Shown piece by piece: positions 35,174 to 46,682 of a stretch of DNA of 64,000 nucleotides (its first letter is position 1; each line of letters begins with the position of its first letter). The notes beneath the pieces were generated by a model. It was given only the letters and a program-made list of their open reading frames with translations. It made no database searches and had not been told where the DNA came from. The translations under genes and the position numbers were made by a program. The DNA comes from Sesamum alatum (lineage: Eukaryota > Streptophyta > Magnoliopsida > Lamiales > Pedaliaceae), in contig JACGWO010000001.1 of NCBI GenBank assembly GCA_034509735.1, positions 33,855,966-33,919,965 on the forward strand. The letters run 5' to 3'.

Positions 35174-36481
35174 TTAAAGCCAATCGCCCATATTCCTAAT
35201 CCCCATCTTCTCAAGATGTTGCGTATGAGCGCTCTGCGACATCGGCTTTGTCAGCGGATCTGCTGTGTTGTCTGCTGAGTTGACTCGGTCCATCCGAACG
35301 TCATCTCTTCCTAGAATTTCTCTTAGAAGGTGGTAGCGTCTAAGAATGTGTTTGGATCGGTGATGAGATCTCGGTTCCTTTACTTGCGCTATGGCTCCGT
35401 TGTTATCACAAAAGATGACTACAGGCTCGGCGATGCTAGGCACCACACCCAACTCTTGGATGTAGTTTCTCATCCAAACCGCTTCTTTGGCAGCTTCTGA
35501 AGCTGCTATGTATTCGGCCTCAGTGGTGAAATCAGCAGTAGTTGCTTGGTTGGAACTTTTCCTTGCTACCACTACTCCATTGAGCCTGAATACATAACCT
35601 GATTGAGACTTGGCATCATCGTCATCTACCTGGAAGCTAGCATCGCTAAAGCCATCCAGGATCAGTTCTCCATTGTCATAGACTAGGAACATTTTCTTAG
35701 TCCTCCTTAGGTACTTAAGGATGCCCTTGACCGTATTCCAATGTGCCTCTCCTACATAGGACTGATATCTGCTCGTTACGCTTAAGGCGTAAGCGATCTC
35801 AGGTCTAGTGCAGTGGACCGCATATTGGATGCTTCCTACGGCAGAAGTATAGGGAACAATTTTCATCTTTTCAAGTTCCTCATCATTCTGTGGAGACTGT
35901 TTCTTGGACAACTTGATCCCATGCCTAATGGGAAGGAATCCTCGTTTGGAGTTGTCCATCCGAAACCTTTTCAGGACTTTCTCCATGTACGAGTTTTGGG
36001 TTAGTCCTAATATTCTTTTAGATCTGTCCCTGACAATCTGGATGCCAGGAATGTAGGAGGCTTCACCCAAATCCTTCATGGAAAACTGAGTTGATAACCA
36101 TGCTTTTGTGTCACCCAACATTCTAACGTCATTTCCTATGAGCAGAATGTCATCCACATAAAGCATTAGGAACACTATAGAGCTCCCACTGACCTTCTTG
36201 TATACACAAGGGTCGGATTCATTTTTGATGAAATCATAACCCCATATGACTTCGTCAAACCGAATGTTCCAACTTCGGGATGCTTGTTTGAGGCCATAGA
36301 TGGACTTTTGGAGACGACAGACCTTCTGTTCTTCTCCGACGACCGTGAAACCCTCCGGCTGATCCATGTAGATCTCTTCCTCAACGAAATCATTGAGGAA
36401 GGCCATTTTCACGTCCATCTGCCATATCTCATAGTCATACCATGCTACTATGGCAAGCAGGATCCGAATGGACTTAGCCAT
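35174..36481 (-). CDS. B: copia reverse transcriptase-RNase H, intact 435-codon frame
   Basis: This is the best preserved coding stretch in the window. Reverse transcriptase motif A is QMDVKMAFLN (Asp 23), followed by IYMDQPEGF, SIYGLKQASRSW and YVDD at residues 108-111. The TRPEIAYALSV linker sits at 226-236. RNase H carries FSDASF (Asp 280), TEAEYIA (Glu 323) and FCDNNGAI (Asp 359), and the frame ends HLEKMGIRNMGDWL, the usual C-terminus. The natural stop lies a few bases from the polypurine tract. Upstream, a frameshift just before the Met used here (36552, four bases missing in FKARLVA) detaches it from the rest of the polyprotein. It is thus a fragment of a larger broken gene, not an independent one. 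Confidence 0.9.
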   Translation of the reverse strand: MAKSIRILLAIVAWYDYEIWQMDVKMAFLNDFVEEEIYMDQPEGFTVVGEEQKVCRLQKSIYGLKQASRSWNIRFDEVIWGYDFIKNESDPCVYKKVSGSSIVFLMLYVDDILLIGNDVRMLGDTKAWLSTQFSMKDLGEASYIPGIQIVRDRSKRILGLTQNSYMEKVLKRFRMDNSKRGFLPIRHGIKLSKKQSPQNDEELEKMKIVPYTSAVGSIQYAVHCTRPEIAYALSVTSRYQSYVGEAHWNTVKGILKYLRRTKKMFLVYDNGELILDGFSDASFQVDDDDAKSQSGYVFRLNGVVVARKSSNQATTADFTTEAEYIAASEAAKEAVWMRNYIQELGVVPSIAEPVVIFCDNNGAIAQVKEPRSHHRSKHILRRYHLLREILGRDDVRMDRVNSADNTADPLTKPMSQSAHTQHLEKMGIRNMGDWL

Positions 36482-37591
36482 GGCTACCGGCGAGTAGGTG
36501 TCCTCAAAGTCGACCCCGGGTCGTTGAGTGTACCCTCTTGCTACTAGCCTTTGAAGGTTGTGACTTCTCCATCAATGCCAAGTTTTGCGCTTATAGACCC
36601 ATGCTGGTCGTGTTTAGAAAGACGTATCTTATAGGAGGTCGTGACTCTCTAGTTGACCTGTGGAGAACGGGAACGTCAGTCGTGACTGTGGGCGCTGACT
36701 GTATTGGAGCCGGCAGTTCAGGTACCGAGGCTGGCCCTTCTTGAGGTCGTCCTTCATGCCTAGCATGCTGGACTTCTCGAGGTTGGTCAACCCTCTGGGT
36801 ATCTATCCTGAATCCTCTAAGTGAAGAATCCGCGGCTTCCACTGATGACTGGTTTCCATCACTTGACTCCTCAAGGATCAGTTCATCAGGTTGGATATCC
36901 TCTGGAAAGCCTTGTTCTAAGAACACTGCGTTCCTTGAAACAAATACCTTTTGTTCCATGGGGTCATAGAAATAATAACCTGCAGTTTCTTTGGGGTATC
37001 CAACAAACCTGCATAAACTAGATTTTGATTCTAGCTTGTCTCCCACTAGCTTCTTGACGTATGGCAGGCTACCCCACATTTTCAAGTAGTTGTAGGACAC
37101 AGGCTTGCCGTGCCATATTTCATATGGTGTTTGGGTCACTACGCTGGTTGGCGCCAAATTTAACAACTTGGCCGCAGTCTCCAATGCGTAGCCCAAAAGG
37201 ACAAGGGCAATTTGGTAAAACTCATCATGGATTAAACCATGTCCAACAGGGTTCAATTCCTTCTTTCAGAGACCACATTTAACTGTGGTGTCCTGGGAGG
37301 TGTCTATTCAGAGATTATACCGTTTTCTTTAAGATAATTAAGGAACTCAGTACTAAGGTACTCTCCGCCTCGGTCTGATCGCAGGAATTTAATTTTGCAG
37401 CTGGTTTGGTTCTCAACTTCAAGTCTCAATTCTTTAAACCTCTCAAGAGCTTCAGACTTGTACCTCATTAGGTATACATAACCATACCATGAATGATCAT
37501 CGGTGAAGGTTATGAAGTAGGAGAACCCACCTCAGGCTTGCGTCCTTGGTGGTCCACATACGTCTGTATGGACCAAGTCCAACAGACCTGT
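36482..37591 (-). pseudogene. B: copia integrase and linker, broken
   Basis: From 37591 leftward the minus strand reads TGLLDLVHTDVCGPPRTQA (first Asp), SYFITFTDDHS, FLRSDRGGEYL (second Asp) and VVSERRN (Glu). A frame change leads to GYALETAAKLLN, TPYEIWHGKP, KLVGDKLESKSSLCRFVGYP and the linker RSTRESRPPIRYV. Here about 70 codons before WVYKRKLGIDGEV are deleted (near 36600). Stops occur after QA and in RRN*T. Confidence 0.85.
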
Positions 37592-39755
37592 TGTTAGAAT
37601 AGGTGACCAGAAAGCCAATAGGTTTGGCGATTTGTAACCTATTATACAACTCGATGTAAATGTAATATTATTATGTGATGAATAAAATGAGTATTCGTCA
37701 CTTTTGGTGCTTACTTTGTTGCGCTCATTTCACACTTGTTAAAATGGTGTTTACTTATATCACAACAAAGCCCACAGACCACGGTTAACAACTCGTGCAG
37801 TTGGGCCACGCATTGGATGGTGGTCATGAAACCAACTGATTAGGGTTGGGTCTGAAACGTTCCAAGTCAAGGACCTCGAGACAGGGCATCGAGAGTCCTA
37901 TTGAGACTTGCATCAAGAGTCGTGTTCATTGGATGAGTGCCGTGTTTCATCGGCGACAGGCGTGGGACGCCTACACGATCTTGATGGGTTGGTCGACTGG
38001 TATCGAGCCGACTGGACTGACTCGCGGGGATCATCATATGGAAGCCTTGGAGGCTTGGTCGGTATGATTGGATTTCCTCGGTTCCGATAGTACAGGAGTA
38101 GTCCTCAGACTTGAGGGTTCATGGCAGTCGCGTGCACTGGACGGTTGCATATTGGATCTGGCGAGAGGTGATCATTCTGTAAGATGATCATCATAAGCTT
38201 TGTCCAGTGCAGTCGGAATGTGTAGCGAGGACGGTGGATTCCAAGAAAGGATCCATCCCCTGTCAGTATGTAACAGAGGTATCTCCTATGCACTCAGAGG
38301 CATGTTCATGTTGTTTAAAGCTGTGGCCAAAGTGGTTGGTCGAACAGGGAATGGTTTCTTGTGTCGACGCAATGAAGCATGAGTAGTCTCGAGTATTAAG
38401 CATAGATGCTAGTTAAGGATGAGAACTGACGCCTAATTCCATACCCTAGACTAAGGCCGGGAGACGGTAAACGGAAGGACCGTACCCGTACGGAATCGAT
38501 GCCTAAATGTTCACGCCAATTCACCTAGTCTCTAGTGCTATGGACCGTTGCTAGACGACGACCCATGGTAACGGGCTCTTGTGGGACACGAGCCCAAGTC
38601 TAGCTGAGGGTGAACCTAAAGGGTCACACACAAATCACCGAGGAGGTTGAGAGATTGACTTGGAGTCAATATCGAAGGATAAATAAGTAATTGGATTACT
38701 TAAGGGATAGTCCATTGGATGGACGGGCCGATATTATATCGGGCTCTCATTTAATCGGTAAATTGAATTTTCGATTAAATATGGAAAGTTGAGATGTTGG
38801 ATCTTTTAATTGGATTAAAAGATCAACGGGAATAATTTAAGTGAACATTAAATTGGATTTAATGTCAGGTTCATCATAATTGGATTGCGATAAAAATCCG
38901 GTTCGTTAAATTTGATCCGAGAGGAGAAATAATTCCTAATTTCATAATAGGAAGAAGTTGGACTTCTTCCCATAATGAGCATGGCCGAAATGCTCCCTTG
39001 GAGGAAGCTCAAATCAGTCATGTTTCATGCAAAGTGGTATGTTGACTTATCTCTTTTGGAAAGAGACAAATCAACTCCAATCAAGCCCTTCCCTTTTGGT
39101 ATGATTTGATCATACCATAAAATTTGGTAGGCTTGATTGAAGAATTAATGGTGATTGATTGAAATGTATCTAGACATCCTTGGATGATCCTAGACACATT
39201 CGAATAATCACATTACCTATGTATATATAGGAGTATATACAACACCTTGCATATGTGAATTATAATTCATCTTTTTCTAGGAAAGAAGAAGAATTTTCGG
39301 CCCTCTCCTCTCCCTCTAACTCTCGGCCATTCCTCCCCATTTCTACTTGTGTTCTTCACTTGATTTTGAATCAAAAGGAAAGACAAAGTAGGCTTAAGAG
39401 AACACTAATTAATAGTGTTCTTCTCTTAAGCCGATTCCTTCATAAACCCGTTTTTTTCTAGCAAGGAGAACGTGAGTTTCTTCCGGTGTGGTGTGGATCA
39501 CCTTTGGAGAATCCATACCTTTGGATTTGTGAGCATTCCGGTGAAGGAACAATGCAAGTACCCGAGCACACGAGATATCTACAAGGTAATGGTTTATTAC
39601 GCTTTAGTAGATTCTTTGTTATTCATCTATGCCCTATATGTTAAGTGTATGGTTTTAAACATTAATACATTCTACATCGAACGCCCGGTTGAGCACCCAA
39701 AGGTACACCCCTTGGGATTTCGCTTTATATGCGATTAATTTTAAATTACGCATTT
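37592..39755 (+). mobile_element. A 5' LTR, 3' end deleted
   Basis: It is homologous to the LTR of C (59556-61780) up to TTACGCATTT at about 39755. There the last 60 or so LTR bases, the primer site and about 250 leader bases are missing. The U5 hairpin at about 39695-39716 has one mismatch (CCCAAAGG/CCCTTGGG). The TATA-like region is near 39218-39240. Confidence 0.88.
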
Positions 39756-41242
39756 ACACCCCGAGGCCAGCGCGACATGGGGCGCGCAGGCTTATTGCTG
39801 TGCGCGCGGCTGGCCGGCGGGCACAACGGCACGGCCGTTTTGTGCCATTTTTCGACATTTTTTGAAAAATTTAATTTTTTGTATGTTCTGCATATTATTA
39901 TGAAAATGTATTAATTTTGCACATTTGATTTTGGAATAATTGGATTATTCCTTAGATTAAATTTGCTTAATTAATTTAGGATTAATACATGCATTGGATG
40001 CATTGTTTGTAATGTCCATTAAATTTGAAATTTGAATTTTGCATATTGTTTATACATTTATGCTTTTGTGATGTTGGACATCACTTGGATATGTGGAATA
40101 TCCATTGATTTTATGCATGATTATTTGGAATAATTGTGTTATGTGTGTTGATGGAATCAACATGGGATGATCACAAGAGGCCTAGACCTTGTGTATGGAT
40201 GAATGTATGATCATTTAATTTCTATTGGGTGGGGCCTGCATGCCTCTTGTTTTGGGACTATCACCTCCCGTATTTTCAGTCTTATGATGTTAAGGCTTGT
40301 TATTATTTTCAATGTATTACTTTTAATTGTAATGAGAGTAGATAAGATTGGTGAGGTTTTAATTTTTAACAAGCACGTGGAGTCGGAAACCCCAAGGTGG
40401 AGCATCAAGGCGTAAAACAAGAGCATTGCAAGGCCCATCGGAATGACAATGGGTATATTATTATTGTAATAATTTAGAACCACCCTAGACAGACCATAGA
40501 CTCACTGCGAGCTCAGTGGGTGCATAGGTTGGGCTTGTGATCATCCTAACAGGGGTATGCTATGTTTTCTGCATGCGGCGTATTTATTTATTGCTTGAAA
40601 TGTTTGGATATTTATGCATGCTAAAATACCATAATGTGATGAGGTCCCGATTGTACACAAACTCTCATTTGGTTGGACCAAATTAAATATTAGGCCCAGA
40701 ACGGACTTGGATCAAAATACTATTTTGATCCGCCCGAGCCTTCCATCCACATCAATGTGGTGGAGAAGCTACCACTACCCAAGTGTGGTCTCACGAGTCG
40801 TGGCACACTTGGACTAGGGAAAAGCTGCACCATTGTAGTGAAAAAAAGGATTGCGCTCGCTGTTTCCCTGTTGCAGGAGTCGTGGGGGACGACAGTTTGA
40901 GGCATGATTTGGTTGATGGGTTGGGCCCAACACTAAGTAACAGGGTTCGCTTGGAGTCCTCGGAACTATGCGAATAGGTGAGGCAAAATATCTTGGGAAT
41001 CTCATTGGATGAGAATGATATTGGATATCTCCCACGAGGTTTTCTTCATATGAAACGTAAAAGCGGGGCATGGAGATTACACTTGTGGATCCCGAGCCCA
41101 CTAGGAAATGGTTTCCCGAAACTCCGCTTGAGAGTGGCAGACTTTCGTATAAATAGTGGGAGGGTTAAAGATTAAAAGACCAAGTCTTCAATTTGAACAA
41201 TAATATTACCATCATCTGCTTTACATTTTCATTAATGTAGAT
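39756..41242 (+). other. A: untranslated leader, 5' part deleted
   Basis: It starts in the remains of the GC-rich island (39757-39835, ending in ACGGCCGTTTTGTGCC). Hairpin GTGATGT-tgg-ACATCAC is at 40068-40084 and the CACTG/CAGTG hairpin at about 40501-40520. The twin motif is TCTCACGAGTCGTGG at 40789-40803 with a mutated second copy (TTGCAGGAGTCGTGG) at 40871-40885, 82 bases apart. It ends at the gag ATG. Short open frames here are not conserved. Confidence 0.8.
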
Positions 41243-42120
41243 ATGTCTAAGAATCCATTAACCATGGTACTTGAGACTAATAAATTCAATGGAACAAACT
41301 ACTCGGACTGGCTAAGAAACCTGAGGATTGTCCTCGGTTTCGAGAACCAAGGCTACGTCTTGGACGAGCCGCCGCCGAGTGACTTACTGGAGGGGTCCAC
41401 GCCAGAAGAACGTTTGACGTTCGAGGCATGAGGACAATCGGAAAGTACGCAGTATCATACTGGCTTCAATGTCTAATGACATCCAGAAGCAGTATGAGAG
41501 GCTGGACAACGTCTCCGCCATTATGCTCCGCAGGAATGAGGTTTATGCGGTTTCGGATAGGCATATTAGATATGCCGCCACAAAAGCATTCTTCGACACC
41601 AAGCTTGCTGAAGGAGCGTCTGTACAAAGTCATGGGGTCAAGATGATCTCCCTAGTGGAGAAACTCGAGGACCTTAAAACTAGGCTTAACAATGACACGT
41701 ACATTGACGTGATCCTCCAGTCGCTTCCTCCGTCCTATGACCTATTTATTGTAAACTACAACATGAACGGACTTGAGAAGTCTATCCAAGAGTTGATCAA
41801 CATGTTGGTCCAATACGAGGCAACGACCTACAAGTTGGCGTCGGTGGTATTGATAGGAGAGGCTTCGACTTCCAAGGTGAATGGCAAGAGGGCCGGACGC
41901 TAGAAGAGGAAGAAGGGAAAAGGAAAGACGGTTGCGGCCCCTGGGGCTAGGTGATGGCAAGGCCGTTGCTGCGGAAGCCGTAGGGTCAATGGAGTTAGCC
42001 ATTAATAGTCATGTTAGGATTGTACTGAACGGCTGTTTCTATGTACCTAGCATGATTAAAAACATTGTTTCCATCCCGATCCTTGATAAGGATGGATTTG
42101 AATTTACCATCAATAAAAAT
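41243..42120 (+). pseudogene. A: copia gag, zinc knuckle and protease deleted
   Basis: MSKNPLTMVLETNKFNGTNY and SDWLRNLRIVLGFENQGY are open, then a frameshift follows at FE (41425; KWHEDNRK expected). The capsid resumes at 41469 (MSNDIQKQYERLDNVSAIML ... ATKAFFDTKLAEG ... VILQSLPPSYD). At 41902 a TGG has become TAG, and soon after the frame jumps from GKTVAAPGA-like codons to RLGDGKAVAAEAVG. This removes the zinc knuckle and the DTG protease present in D. Confidence 0.88.
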
Positions 42121-43137
42121 AGTTTTTTTCATTATTAAAGATGGTATTTCTCATCTGCTTTGTACATTGGTCAACGGTCTGTACATACTCAACAGTCTAA
42201 TTGGATTATGACTGCAGAACACAAACGAAAACGTGATGATCATAATAACGCACAGATATGGCATGCGAGGTTAGGTCATATCTTTAAAGATAGGATAAAA
42301 AGGTTGGTGGACTTAAAGAGTCTAGAAATAGACGATTTGGAAAACCTACCGACCTGCGAATCCTGTCTGAAGGGAAAGATGACCAAGAAACCCGTTGTTG
42401 GATAAAGCACGCTAGCCAGTGGTCTGTTGAATTTGATCCATACGGATGTCTGTGGCCCACTGAATACTCAGGCTAGAGGTGGATACTCGTACTTCATAAC
42501 CTTTGCCGATGATCACTCACGGTATGGTTATGTTTACTTGATGAGGTACAAGTCTGAAGCCTTTGGAAGGTTTAAGGAATATAGACTTGAAGTAGAGAAC
42601 CAAACCGATCGAAAGATCAAAGCCCTTCGGTCGGACCGAGGTGGAGAGTATTTGAGTGGTGAGTTTTTTGATTATCTAAAAGAGCATGGGATTCTGTCTC
42701 AATGGACCACTCCTAGAACACCACAGCTTAATGGTATGTCTGAAAGGAGGAATTGGACCTTGTTGGACATGGTCCAATGCATGATGAGTTTTACCGAACT
42801 CCCCCTCTCCTTCTGGGGATACGCTCTTGAGACGGCAGCCAAAGTTTTGAACTTGGCGCCATCTAAGAAGGTATCCCAAACGCCATATGAAATATCGCAT
42901 GGCAAGCTTGCCTCCTACAAATACTTGAAAGTGTGGGGTTGTCCCGCATATGTCAAGAGATTATGCAGGTTCATCAGCTATCAGAAAGAAACTGCCGGAT
43001 ATTATTTTTATGATCCCTTCGAGCAAAAGATTTTTGTCTCGTGAAACGCAGTGTTCTTGGAAAAGGGTTTTTCAGCCGATAGTTGACGCGATGATGTACT
43101 CCTTGAGGAATCAAGTGAGGTACCCCATGAGGCGGCA
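42121..43137 (+). pseudogene. A: copia integrase
   Basis: The pre-integrase part is WHARLGHIFKDRIKRL and CESCLKGKMTKKP, followed by a stop. The core (open 42427-43044) has Asp 7 (IHTDVCGP), Asp 70 (ALRSDRGGEY) and Glu 106 (GMSERRN), the DD35E spacing of retroviral-type integrases. The C-terminal part reads GYALETAAKVLNLAPS, YEISHGKLASYKYLKVWG and YFYDPFEQKIFVS. A deletion lies after YVKRL (GDKLDSRS missing). Confidence 0.9.
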
Positions 43138-44549
43138 GTGACATCTAAGCCAGTAGTTCCCACTGATATTGTTCCAGTCCTCCGTAGGTCGGCCAGAGTA
43201 TCCCATGCACCTAATAGATATGGATTATTGGGCCTGACCGGTCAGTTGGATAATGATCCAAAGACATACGGAGAAGCAATGTCGGACATCGATTCGGATA
43301 AGTGGCTTGAGGCCATGAAATCCCAGATAGACTCGATGGGTACAGATCAGGTTTGGACCCTAGTGGACCCACCCAAAGGGGTAAAATTCATAGGGTGTAA
43401 ATGGGTCTACAAATGTAAGCTTGGAGCTGACAAGGAGGTTACAACCTTCCAAGCCAGGCTTGTGGCTAAGGGTTATACTCAGCGACCCGGGGTCGACTTT
43501 GAGGAAACCTACTCGCCCGTAGCAATGGCTAAGTCCATTCGGATACTACTTGCCATAGCAGCATGGTATGACTATGAAATATGGTAGATGGACGTGAAAA
43601 CGGCCTTCCTCAACGGTTTCGTAGAGGAAAAGATCTATATGGATCAGCCGAAAGCTTTCACAACTGTTGGAGAAGAGCAGTAGGTCTGCCGTCTCCAAAG
43701 GTCCATCTATGGCCTCAAACAAGCTTCCCGAAGCTGGAACATACGTTTGGATGAAGTCATACGGGGATATGATTTAATCAAGACGATAAGTGGGAGATCA
43801 GTTGCATTTCTGGTGCTTTTGTGGATGACATCTTGCTCATTGAGAATGATGCTAATATGTTGGGTACCACTAAAGCTTGGTTGTCAACGCAATTCTCCAT
43901 GAAGGATATGGGCGAGGCATCCTACGTCCTTGGCATCAAGATCTACAGGGATAGATCTAGAAGGATGTTAGGAATGGCCCAGTCCTCGTATATTGAGAAA
44001 GTCTTGAATAGATTCGAGATGAAAAACTCAAAACGAGGATTCCTTCCTATAAGGCATGAAATTAAGTTATCCAAGAAGCACTCTCCCAAGACTGATGAGG
44101 AGCTTAAACGGATGTTGGACATCCCCTATGCTTCAGCCTTAGGTAGCATACAGTATGTTGTTCAGTGCACTAGACCTGATGTGGCTTTCGCTTTGAGCGT
44201 AACTAGTCGATATCAATCGTGTGCCGGGGAGGCACACTGGAGTGCAGTCAGGACTATCCTGAAGTACACTGGAGTTGATACTGGAAGGCTATAGCGACGC
44301 TAGCTTCCAGTCGGATGACGATGATGCCAAATCTCAGTCTGGTTATGTATTCAGAATTAATGGTGGCGTGGTTCCTTGGAAGAGTTCCAAGTAGGCCACC
44401 ACGGCAGACTCCACCATAGAGTTATGAATACATCCAAGGGTTGGGTGTAGAACCTAGCATAGCTAAGCCTGTAATTATCTTCTATGATGACAACGGGGCG
44501 ATAGTGCTAGCAAAAGTAACCGAGATCTCATCACGATCCAAGCATATTC
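43138..44549 (+). pseudogene. A: copia reverse transcriptase and RNase H start
   Basis: Open from 43138: SDIDSDKWLEAM, QVWTLVDPPKGVKFIGCKWVYK, RPGVDFEETYSPVAMAKSIR. A CAG-to-TAG stop (IW*MDVK, 43587) falls inside motif A. Later there is a stop in EEQ*VC, a deletion of about nine codons after DLIK, and a one-base loss in the Tyr codon of YVDD (43822 area). RNase H shows [23 protein letters not shown], then loss of the AEYIAA segment. It ends at KHI where S1 is inserted. Confidence 0.9.
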
Positions 44550-46533
44550 TGAAAGAAATTGTGGATCGTCCCGGGAAAAGCGCGAATGCGGAAGCGCGGT
44601 ATAATTAAAATTAAATATGGAATTTAAACATGCTTTTAAATTAAAGAACACGTTTCAAAGGGTGTGCCTTTGAAATTCCCGGGTGTTCGGTGTATCTCAT
44701 GAATAATAAAACATAAAAGAATCATGGAGGCCATAGGGTAGAAAATTAAAAGGGACGAAAAACATAAACGAGACCTACCCGTTGTCGATTTCGTCTTCAA
44801 CGGCTACACGCGTTGTTCCCCGTTTTGCACCAAGATCTCGTTCTTGAGACCCTCCAAATCGTGACACACGATCCACCCACGTATCTTGCACGTCGTGCTA
44901 GCAACGAACAAGTTTATATTTTGGAGTGGATGAATCAACAACACATTATGAATTAATGGTATTGATTCATCAAGTTCTAATGTTCCAAGAACAAGAGAAC
45001 AAAGAAACAATTTCTTGGAGTGTGTAGAGAGAGAGGGCGGACGAGAGAAGGAGAGAGAGAGCCGAAAAGTGTGTGTGTGTTGTGTGTGTGTTGGAGTTTC
45101 ATCATCCTTCAACTTGTAGGATGCTAGGGGTTTATATAGAAGAGGAGTCTAATCCTCTTTAAACTCCTCTTTCAAGAACCCTATTTTGACTAGGATTTTG
45201 ACCTAGTCAAAGTCCTAGTCAAAGTAGTGTTTTGACCTAGTCAAAACAATCCTAGCCATCCATCTCTCCCATTCATCTCACCGTTGATTTAATTTAATTT
45301 AATGGAATATTTAAAACCTATTTAAATATTTCCAAGAGGCTAAAATAAATATAAATATTATTTAAGCCCATTAAATAAATCCCTTTGATAAATCTAATTT
45401 ATCAATTTAATTCCTTATATCTAATAGAAGGAATTATTTCTCCAAGAAAAATAAAGGACCCGATTAAATCCAATTTAATCATTCCTTCACTCCAATATTT
45501 AATTCCTAATTAAATATCTAAATGTGTGTGGATAGTGTGTGACTCTTTAGGTTCACCTTTCAGCTAGACTTGGTCGGATTCCTAGAATCCTTCCGTTACC
45601 ATGGGTGGCCATCTAGCAACGGTCCATGGCACTAGAGACTAGGTGAAATATTCAGGGATGAACATTTACGCTCTAACAGTACACTTGTCCTTCTGTCCTA
45701 TGTCTCATCACTTAGAGTCTGGGGCACGGATAATGCAGGTACCCATTTTGGACCTAAGTGTCGATCTGTCCTCACTAAACGCCGCAAGGGAATCCTTCCC
45801 TTCTGTTCAGTCACTGTGGCCACAGTTTTAGGGACAAGACCTAGAGTATACATGAGACTCAACTGCCAAAACCTATTGACAGGAGACAGATCCTTTCTTG
45901 GAAACTACTGTCACTTTGCACACCAGAACTGTACTAGACATGGCTTATGACTACCAAAGAGAATTCTGGCAATCTCTCACCATATCTAAGATACAGCCCT
46001 AACGTACAGGTAAACTGAGCAATTCCTCAAGTCAAAGGACTTGGCCTGTACCGTTGGAACCGGGAATACACGTCATACCTTGCTGACCATACTCAAGGTC
46101 CTCCGTAAGACGGTTCCCACGAGTCACCTCAGTCAGCTGCGTCCTAGCATGCTAACCCACTAACACTGCTTAGACGACCCTCGTCACCCGTCGATGAAAC
46201 ACGACAGCAGGTGCTTAGTGCAAGTCTCAAATGGAATCCCGGTACCCATTTTCGGGATTCCTTGACTTGGAGATTTCCGGACTGATTCGGGAAGACTGAT
46301 TCCATGGACCTACCTCCAAGCGTAGTCCCAGTCCCCGAAATTGATTCTCAGTCCGTGGGCTTTGTTTGCGTAGTGAACAGATATGGAAAACAAATATAAG
46401 TGAACACAAACAAAGTGATGCCAAATGAAATTCACTTCTTTATTCATTAATGATTTATCAAACACCTGAAATTGTCTAGACATAGGTTACATATACCCGC
46501 CAAAATTGGCTTACATGGTCACCTATTCTAACA
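44550..46533 (-). mobile_element. Solo LTR S1 (copia subfamily IV), reverse, in the RNase H of A
   Basis: 1984 bp, on the plus strand from TGAAAGAAATTG to TATTCTAACA, with perfect duplication tattc at 44545-44549 and 46534-46538. Codons on both sides join as KHI-LRRYHLL, proving a clean insertion. Hairpin TTTCAAAGG-gtgtg-CCTTTGAAA is at 44653-44675. GA and GT microsatellites lie at about 45030-45095. Confidence 0.95.
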
Positions 46534-46682
46534 TATTCTTAGACGCTACCATCTGCTTAGAGGGATGGATAGCATGAGTGACGTTCGGTTGGACCGAGTC
46601 AGCTCCGCAGAAAACATAGCAGATCCACTTGCTAAGCCCATGTCGCAAGTTGTCCATACTCACCATCTGGATAAGAGGTTCG
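46534..46682 (+). pseudogene. A: RNase H C-terminus between two solo LTRs
   Basis: In frame it reads LRRYHLL, MSDVRLDRVSSAENIADP and LAKPMSQVVHTHHLDKRF, then S2 is inserted. The last codons (EVNG, stop) follow at 58842. This is the usual end of this pol family, with a slightly altered last dozen residues compared with HLEKMGIRNMGDWL in B. Confidence 0.9.

Larger units (their letters stand above)
34822..37591 (-). mobile_element. Ty1/copia retrotransposon B (subfamily IV), reverse, partial
   Basis: It comprises a 3' LTR fragment (34822-35157), polypurine tract, RNase H, reverse transcriptase and part of integrase. The left side is cut by E and the right side by A, which entered at the codons for TGLLDL in the pre-integrase/integrase junction. 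The gag half should lie beyond the 3' end of A, outside this window. Confidence 0.9.
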
